Of a DNA stretch of 26,942 nt, positions 21,661 to 26,942 are shown piece after piece (within the stretch, counting starts at the first letter, position 1; each line of letters starts with the position of its first letter). The stretch is from contig NZ_JAWLCK010000031.1 in the NCBI RefSeq assembly GCF_041687175.1, positions 1 to 26,942 of the forward strand. Direction: 5' to 3'. Source of the DNA: Lutispora sp041687175. GTDB lineage: Bacteria > Bacillota > Clostridia > Lutisporales > Lutisporaceae. The notes under the pieces were generated by a model, which worked only from the letters and a program-made list of their open reading frames with translations, did no database searches and was not told where the DNA came from. A program made the translations under genes and the position numbers.

Positions 21661-24600
21661 ATGTTTTTTAAGTTTGTTAAACCAAAAGTATTACGTAAAG
21701 AGAGAATCAAATCAATTGATTTTGTGGAAATAGAAAAGAAATATGATCAGCTATATGAAAATATAAAATACGGTCAGAAACTATCAAAAACAGGAAGTTG
21801 GACTCTGGATAATAAATCTGGAGAGATGTTTATTACTTATGAAACTTACGAAATATTAGGGATCAATCCTGAAGAGTTTGGCGGAAAACTGGAAAGCTTT
21901 TTTTCATTTGTGTATCCAGAAGATCTGGATAGGGTAAAAGAGGCTGTTGAAGGCGCTTTAGAGGGATTAGAATATGATATAGAATATAGAATCATAACAC
22001 CTGATAAACAGATTAAATATGTTATTGAAAAAACCACTATTATTTTTGATGAACAGAATAATGCCATAAAAACCATAGGTATTATACAAGACATCACGGA
22101 GCAAAAATTATTGGAAAACAATCTGAAAGAAATAAGCGACAATTTAAACCAAGCTCAGAGAGTAGCTGGGGTAGGCAGCTGGAAGTATGACATTATAAAG
22201 GATGAATACTACGGTTCTGAAGAAATGTATAGGATATATGGAGTGGATCCGTTAGAATTTCATAATGACTTTAGAAATGCCTTGAAATTAACACATCCTG
22301 AGGATAGATACAAGATAGAAGAAGCATTGAAAAAGCATTTAGCAGGGCAGCCTTGCACTATTGAGTATAGGATACCTCAAAAGGATGGGAGCCTAAAGTA
22401 TGTCATTGGTAAAGGTGAGCCTATTTTTGATAAAGAGGGACGGGTTATAGCCGTTATAGGCACTTTGCAAGATGTAACGGAGAATAAGATATTAGAACAA
22501 GAATTGAAGAAACACCATCGGATAATCGCTCAAGGGCAAGCCTTAGCTCATATAGGAAGCTGGGAAATGGATTTGGCAACCTATGAGATTCATTGGTCTG
22601 ATGAAGCAGAAAGGATTTATGGTTTTACTCAGGAGCAATATGCCAATACCTATGAAGGGTTTTTGAAAATGGTACATCCAGATGACGTTGAAGTAATAGA
22701 AGGAATATTAAACAATCCCTCTGATAAGCCAACTGAGCTTGAATTTAGAATAATAAGAGTAGATGGCACCATAAGAAACATATATGAAATAGCAGAATTC
22801 GCGTTTGGTGAAGAGGGAAAACCTTTATATCTATATGGCACCATTCAGGATGTTACAGAGAAAAAGCAGATGGAAGAGGAGATCAATAAGATTCAAAGAC
22901 GATTTAAAGTTTTGGTACAGAAGTCTAATGATGTCTTTGAAATCATTGATCCTGACGGAACCATAAGATATATAAGCGATGTCTCAAGTAGAGTAATAGG
23001 ATACAAGCCAGAGGAGAGAATAGGAAGGAAAATATTTGATTTTTACCTGGGAGCTGAGCTTCAAAAGCTTAAAGATATGATAAAGCTTGCTGTAGCAGAT
23101 CCCAACAAAGAAGTTCAAGGGGATGTTGTTTTAAAAGGCAAGGATGGGCAGGATATATACTTGGAAGTCTATATGCAGAATTTATTGCATGAACCCTCTG
23201 TTGAAGGAATAGTGATAAACTTCAGAGACATTACCAAAAGAATAAAAATGGAAAAGAGGATGGCTTATATATCAACCCATGATGAGTTGACAGGACTTCC
23301 TAACAGCCGATATTTCGCAAGGCAGTTAAGGATACAATGTCAATATGCGAAAGAAAACCAGTCCAGATTTGCTGTAATGATGCTTGATATAGACGGATTA
23401 AAACATATAAATTACTCGTTGGGATACGACATAGGGGATAAGCTTATATTAGCCATTGTGGAGAGATTGAAGCTATGTTTAAGCAATAGTATACTCTTAA
23501 GCCGGTATTCAGAAGACCACTTCGCCATAATAGTTCAAGGAAATAAGCTGAAGAGTGAATATGACGACATTGCCACAAGCATAATCAATTTGTTTCAAAA
23601 GCCTTTTAAAGTAGAAAACTATGAGTTGGATGTATTTGCTAATATCGGCATATCTATTTTTCCAAATGATACAAATAACATTTATTCTCTGAAAAAATAT
23701 GCAAAAGTTGCTCTGCTCAGAGCAAAAAAGGAGATGAAAAATACTTATAAATTTTATTATTCTGATCTAGACATAATCAATTATAAAGAATCTATATTGA
23801 GAAGTGATTTGCATCATGCTATAGATAATAACCAGCTAAGAGTGCATTATCAGCCTATTGTAGATTTAAAAACTAATAAAATACTAGCTGCCGAAGCGTT
23901 GATTAGATGGGAGCACCCGGATTGGGGATTGGTAAAACCAAGTGAGTTTATACCTATAGCTGAGGAGACCGGTCTGGTAATTGATATTGGAAAATGGGTA
24001 TTAAGGGAAGTTTGCAGTAATTACAAACAGTGGATGAGCAAGGGCTTACCAAACATCAAGATATCTGTGAATTTTTCTGCTATTCAGTTCATGGAAAATG
24101 ACTTTCCAAACCAAATAAAAAATATATTAGATGAATATCAATTGGATTACAGCTTTTTAATAGTAGAGATCACTGAGAGCGTATTAATAAAAAATGTTGA
24201 TAAAGTAACATCTGATATAAAAAAGCTCCAATCTTTTGGAATACAGATAGCTTTAGATGACTTTGGTACAGGTTTCTCATCTTTGGCATACTTGAACTCC
24301 TATAAATTTGATATATTAAAACTGGATGGTTCTTTTATAAAAGATATTGCTTTAGGAAATAATAGCGCTGCCATAACTAAAACCGTCATATCCTTAGCCA
24401 AGGAACTAAAGATGAAATTAGTAGCAGAAGGTATTGAGAATTGGGAGCAATTATCCTGCTTGAAAGGTTTGAACTGCTATGCAGGTCAAGGGTATTTATA
24501 TAGTAAGCCTATTCCTCTAGAGGGCTTTGAGATACTACTAAACAAGCGAAAATGTAAGCCGATGATTATTAGTGATCAAGTCTTAATGCCTAAAGAAGAC

Positions 24601-25020
24601 CGAAGGAAGTATTTCAGAGTGAAGTTTACCCAGATGTTAGAAGCTGATTTAACCATCAAAGAGTTAAAAGGTAGAAGTATTAGTGTCGGAAATACTAAAG
24701 TATTGATTGAGAATATTGGTCCTGGAGGATTATGCTTTATATCCAATATCAGTTTCCCTAAAGAGAAGGATTTTGTATTGCAGTTTGTTACACAATTAAT
24801 TGATCATGAGATAAAAGTGTGCGGTAATATAGTATGGGCAGCAGAAACAGATAGTGATTTATATAAATATGGAGTAGAATTTATAATAGATGAAAATGAG
24901 AGAGTGGATATTATTAGGATATTGAATCAAGTTCAGATACGAATGAGAAATAATTTACTGTTTGCTGATGGGAGCTTTGTTTCTGTGTCACCCAGTGTAT
25001 ATTTTAAAAAACTTGCCTAA
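21661..25020 (+). CDS. PAS(x4)-degenerate GGDEF-EAL-PilZ c-di-GMP phosphodiesterase candidate
   Basis: 1119 residues, no membrane segment. Three tandem PAS domains each carry GSW at 45-47, 172-174 and 299-301, about 127 residues apart; a fourth PAS covers about 405-525. The GGDEF domain (about 530-695) has LTGLPN and LDIDGLKHIN but SEDHF (617-621) in place of GGDEF, so cyclase activity is not expected; a regulatory role is usual. The EAL domain (about 715-965) keeps the catalytic set: EAL 745-747, VNFSAIQF, VEITES, DDFGTG (866-871), KLDGSF, AEGIE. C-terminal PilZ (about 978-1095) has the RRKYFR c-di-GMP motif (981-986) and NIGPGG (1018-1023), where Ser of the usual (D/N)xSxxG is Gly. GGGGGG lies 5 nt before the ATG. 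Confidence 0.92.
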   Translation: MFFKFVKPKVLRKERIKSIDFVEIEKKYDQLYENIKYGQKLSKTGSWTLDNKSGEMFITYETYEILGINPEEFGGKLESFFSFVYPEDLDRVKEAVEGALEGLEYDIEYRIITPDKQIKYVIEKTTIIFDEQNNAIKTIGIIQDITEQKLLENNLKEISDNLNQAQRVAGVGSWKYDIIKDEYYGSEEMYRIYGVDPLEFHNDFRNALKLTHPEDRYKIEEALKKHLAGQPCTIEYRIPQKDGSLKYVIGKGEPIFDKEGRVIAVIGTLQDVTENKILEQELKKHHRIIAQGQALAHIGSWEMDLATYEIHWSDEAERIYGFTQEQYANTYEGFLKMVHPDDVEVIEGILNNPSDKPTELEFRIIRVDGTIRNIYEIAEFAFGEEGKPLYLYGTIQDVTEKKQMEEEINKIQRRFKVLVQKSNDVFEIIDPDGTIRYISDVSSRVIGYKPEERIGRKIFDFYLGAELQKLKDMIKLAVADPNKEVQGDVVLKGKDGQDIYLEVYMQNLLHEPSVEGIVINFRDITKRIKMEKRMAYISTHDELTGLPNSRYFARQLRIQCQYAKENQSRFAVMMLDIDGLKHINYSLGYDIGDKLILAIVERLKLCLSNSILLSRYSEDHFAIIVQGNKLKSEYDDIATSIINLFQKPFKVENYELDVFANIGISIFPNDTNNIYSLKKYAKVALLRAKKEMKNTYKFYYSDLDIINYKESILRSDLHHAIDNNQLRVHYQPIVDLKTNKILAAEALIRWEHPDWGLVKPSEFIPIAEETGLVIDIGKWVLREVCSNYKQWMSKGLPNIKISVNFSAIQFMENDFPNQIKNILDEYQLDYSFLIVEITESVLIKNVDKVTSDIKKLQSFGIQIALDDFGTGFSSLAYLNSYKFDILKLDGSFIKDIALGNNSAAITKTVISLAKELKMKLVAEGIENWEQLSCLKGLNCYAGQGYLYSKPIPLEGFEILLNKRKCKPMIISDQVLMPKEDRRKYFRVKFTQMLEADLTIKELKGRSISVGNTKVLIENIGPGGLCFISNISFPKEKDFVLQFVTQLIDHEIKVCGNIVWAAETDSDLYKYGVEFIIDENERVDIIRILNQVQIRMRNNLLFADGSFVSVSPSVYFKKLA

Positions 25021-25033
25021 GAGTTTTAGTGAT

Positions 25034-25068
25034 AATGAGTCATCTGATAATAGATGACTCATTCTTAT
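25034..25068 (+). terminator. Hairpin terminator after the EAL-PilZ gene
   Basis: Perfect 12-bp arms AATGAGTCATCT (25034-25045) and AGATGACTCATT (25052-25063), 6-nt loop. The tail CTTATAA has a weak T content, so some readthrough is possible. Confidence 0.7.
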
Positions 25069-25207
25069 AAGTAAAAACCATGTAAAAATTTGCATTTTTG
25101 TGATATTATATGTAGTAACAATTACAATACATGTCTGATGCATCGTAGTATTAGCCTAATATAATGTTTATAAAGTATTTTTACAATATATAATTGGAGG
25201 AAAGTAA

Positions 25208-26942
25208 ATGTTTATCCTGCCTGGTTATATAATACGTGAAAAGCTTTTGGATAGTGATATGATAGAGATTTACAAAGGGACTACAGTCGGGTCAAAGATG
25301 CCAGTGCTTATAAAGAAACTAAAGGAAGAGGCTTCAAGTCCTACAAATATATCTAGACTTGTCCATGAATGGGAGATAACGAGAAATATTGAATTAGAGG
25401 GCATTTTGAAACCCATTAAATTGGAGAAGTTAATGGATTCATATGTAATCATAACGAAAGATATTGGAGCTGTATCCTTAAGTCATTATATTAAAGACAG
25501 GATTATAGATATTGATTCTTTTCTTGATATTGCTGTTCAATTATCGGAGACACTTAGCAAACTTCATAATAGAGGTATAATACATGGTGATATCAGGACA
25601 GAAAATATTCTTATTCAACCTGACACTAATAAAGTTCAAATTATGAACTTTCATAGAGCAGTTCTCTTTCCCCCAAAAATTAATAATCAAACTGCTATGC
25701 CTGAAGGTATCGGGGATTATGGAAATGATTATTACTCTCTAGGTACAATGTTATATGAAATATTAAATAAGACTAATACATCTAAAGTATGTGATAGTGA
25801 AGTACCGGAGACATTATGGTTTGTTATCATGAAAATGATTTCACATAATCCAGATGAGAGATATCAAAGCGCTTATGGGCTTATATATGATTTGAAGAAA
25901 TGTAATTATCAGTGGAGCCATATGGGAAGGATTGAACCTTTTCAATTAGGCCAGGCAGATACATTTCTTCACTTTCAATTGCCTAAAGAGTTCTATGGCA
26001 GAGAGAAGGAAATCGATTTGCTCAAAGATGCCTTTGAGAGAGTATGTAACGGTGAAGGTGAGTTATTACTGGTAAGTGGATATCCTGGTGTAGGGAAAAC
26101 TATGTTGATAAACCGAGTACTAAAGCCTATTGCCATAAAAAGAGGTTATTTTGCATATGGGAAATTTGATGAGGTGCATAAAAATATACCTTATGCTCCT
26201 TTTGTAACTGCTATTGGGAGTATTTTGAAAATGATTATGACAGAGAGCAAGGAAGAGCTTATTTTATGGAGAAAGAAAATATTCAAAGCCTTAGGAAGCA
26301 GCGGTGCTATTATCACAGAACTTATTCCTGAAGTAGAATTGTTAATTGGACCTCAACCACCTATTGAAGCTCTCAATCCTAAGGAAGCTCAAAACCGATT
26401 CTTAATGGCATTCAGCAACTTTATAAAGATATTCGCTGAAAAGGAACATCCATTGGTATTATTCTTGGACGATCTCCAATGGGCTGATTTATCTTCTTTG
26501 AAACTCATAAGTCATTTATGCAATGATACGGGACTAAACTATGTGCTTCTTGTAGGAGCATATCGCAATAACGAAGTAAGTGAAGAACATCCATTATCGT
26601 CTACTATTAAAGAAATAGCAGATGAAGGAGTCTGCGTAGAAAATATTGCTTTATCTTCCTTTAATAAAAAAGAAACTATTGAATTTATTGAGGGAGCATT
26701 ATGCTGCTCCAAAGAGAGTGCAAGTTTAATATCAGATAAACTATATCGTGAAACTTACTGTATACCTCTATTTTTAGGACAGTTATTAATATCACTTTAT
26801 GAAAATAATATACTTATTTTTAATGCTGAAAATTCCAGTTGGGAATTGAAAGAGGAATCTATACGTGGAATCCAAATACCTGATGGAATTGCAGAGCTTA
26901 TGTTTGAGAAACTAGAAAACCTTAATGAAGAAACCCGTGATG
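25208..26942 (+). CDS. Predicted pseudokinase-AAA ATPase signalling protein (N-terminal part, cut by window edge)
   Basis: 578 residues are visible with no stop. Residues 1-235 follow a Ser/Thr kinase fold: Lys36/37 after PVLI, catalytic-loop region IIHGDIRTENILI (124-136) with Asp128 and Asn133, and DYYSLGTMLYEIL (174-186). The DFG motif is NFH (147-149) and the glycine loop is not recognisable, so phosphotransfer is doubtful. A second domain begins FYGREKEIDLL (262-272) and has Walker A GYPGVGKT (291-298) and Walker B LVLFLDDLQWAD (416-427), as in AAA_16/ORC1-like modules of large multi-domain sensors (PknK-like or cyanobacterial-type). Such proteins often continue into TPR/GAF and a histidine kinase or GGDEF output; that part is outside the window. 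GGAGG lies 7 nt before the ATG. Confidence 0.88.
   Translation, partial: MFILPGYIIREKLLDSDMIEIYKGTTVGSKMPVLIKKLKEEASSPTNISRLVHEWEITRNIELEGILKPIKLEKLMDSYVIITKDIGAVSLSHYIKDRIIDIDSFLDIAVQLSETLSKLHNRGIIHGDIRTENILIQPDTNKVQIMNFHRAVLFPPKINNQTAMPEGIGDYGNDYYSLGTMLYEILNKTNTSKVCDSEVPETLWFVIMKMISHNPDERYQSAYGLIYDLKKCNYQWSHMGRIEPFQLGQADTFLHFQLPKEFYGREKEIDLLKDAFERVCNGEGELLLVSGYPGVGKTMLINRVLKPIAIKRGYFAYGKFDEVHKNIPYAPFVTAIGSILKMIMTESKEELILWRKKIFKALGSSGAIITELIPEVELLIGPQPPIEALNPKEAQNRFLMAFSNFIKIFAEKEHPLVLFLDDLQWADLSSLKLISHLCNDTGLNYVLLVGAYRNNEVSEEHPLSSTIKEIADEGVCVENIALSSFNKKETIEFIEGALCCSKESASLISDKLYRETYCIPLFLGQLLISLYENNILIFNAENSSWELKEESIRGIQIPDGIAELMFEKLENLNEETRD

Noticed and set aside
1..26942. Mobile element, prophage or CRISPR array
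   Set aside because: No transposase, integrase, phage gene, long direct repeat or spaced repeat array was found on either strand.

Overview
The window reads as chromosomal DNA of a low-GC anaerobic Bacillota, most likely a member of the Clostridia. The case for this is the AT-rich, strongly GGAGG-type ribosome binding sites, consensus sigma-A promoters, a TPP riboswitch, many 4Fe-4S proteins including an EFR1-type flavodoxin/ferredoxin, and a large c-di-GMP protein set. I see no rRNA, tRNA, transposase, integrase, phage gene or CRISPR array, so this looks like ordinary chromosome with some unusual proteins rather than an island.

Layout. 1-224 (minus) is the N-terminal part of an AraC-type regulator cut by the window edge. 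336-3210 (minus) is a thiamine salvage operon, thiM-thiE-HAD phosphatase-thiD, with overlapping genes, led by a TPP riboswitch and an intrinsic terminator. 3519-4208 (minus) is a DUF4163/DUF3298 protein. 4352-6991 (plus) is a TetM/EF-G-like ribosomal GTPase fused at its C-terminus to a YacP/Rae1-like NYN endonuclease domain, the most striking protein here. 7190-8536 is a secreted protein of unknown function. 8795-10519 is a YgfK-like DHOD-fold/4Fe-4S protein lacking the usual FAD/NAD half. 10565-11146 (minus) is a methyltransferase.

11147-11579 is a gene-free stretch with a perfect sigma-A consensus promoter and a leader holding two tandem hairpins, the second terminator-like. It precedes a dipeptide epimerase (11580-12665), followed by a cytosolic transglutaminase-like protein (12836-14212); together they suggest processing of cell-wall peptides. 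14357-16229 is a pair of redox genes (aldo/keto reductase with two Fe-S motifs, then an EFR1-type flavodoxin/ferredoxin). 16370-16864 is a CarD-family RNA polymerase-binding regulator behind a long hairpin leader. 16989-17618 is a cysteine-motif protein of unknown function, convergent with an ABC exporter (17640-19367, minus).

The right end is a signalling block. A membrane PAS-PAS-GGDEF-HD-GYP protein (19679-21619) lies 41 bp before a PAS(x4)-GGDEF-EAL-PilZ protein (21661-25020). The cyclase looks intact and the HD-GYP domain altered in the first, while the GGDEF domain is degenerate and the EAL domain intact in the second, so the pair probably divides c-di-GMP synthesis and breakdown. The window ends inside a third sensor protein (25208-end) with an N-terminal predicted pseudokinase and an AAA ATPase domain. 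All functional calls rest on motif recognition by eye; no searches were run.
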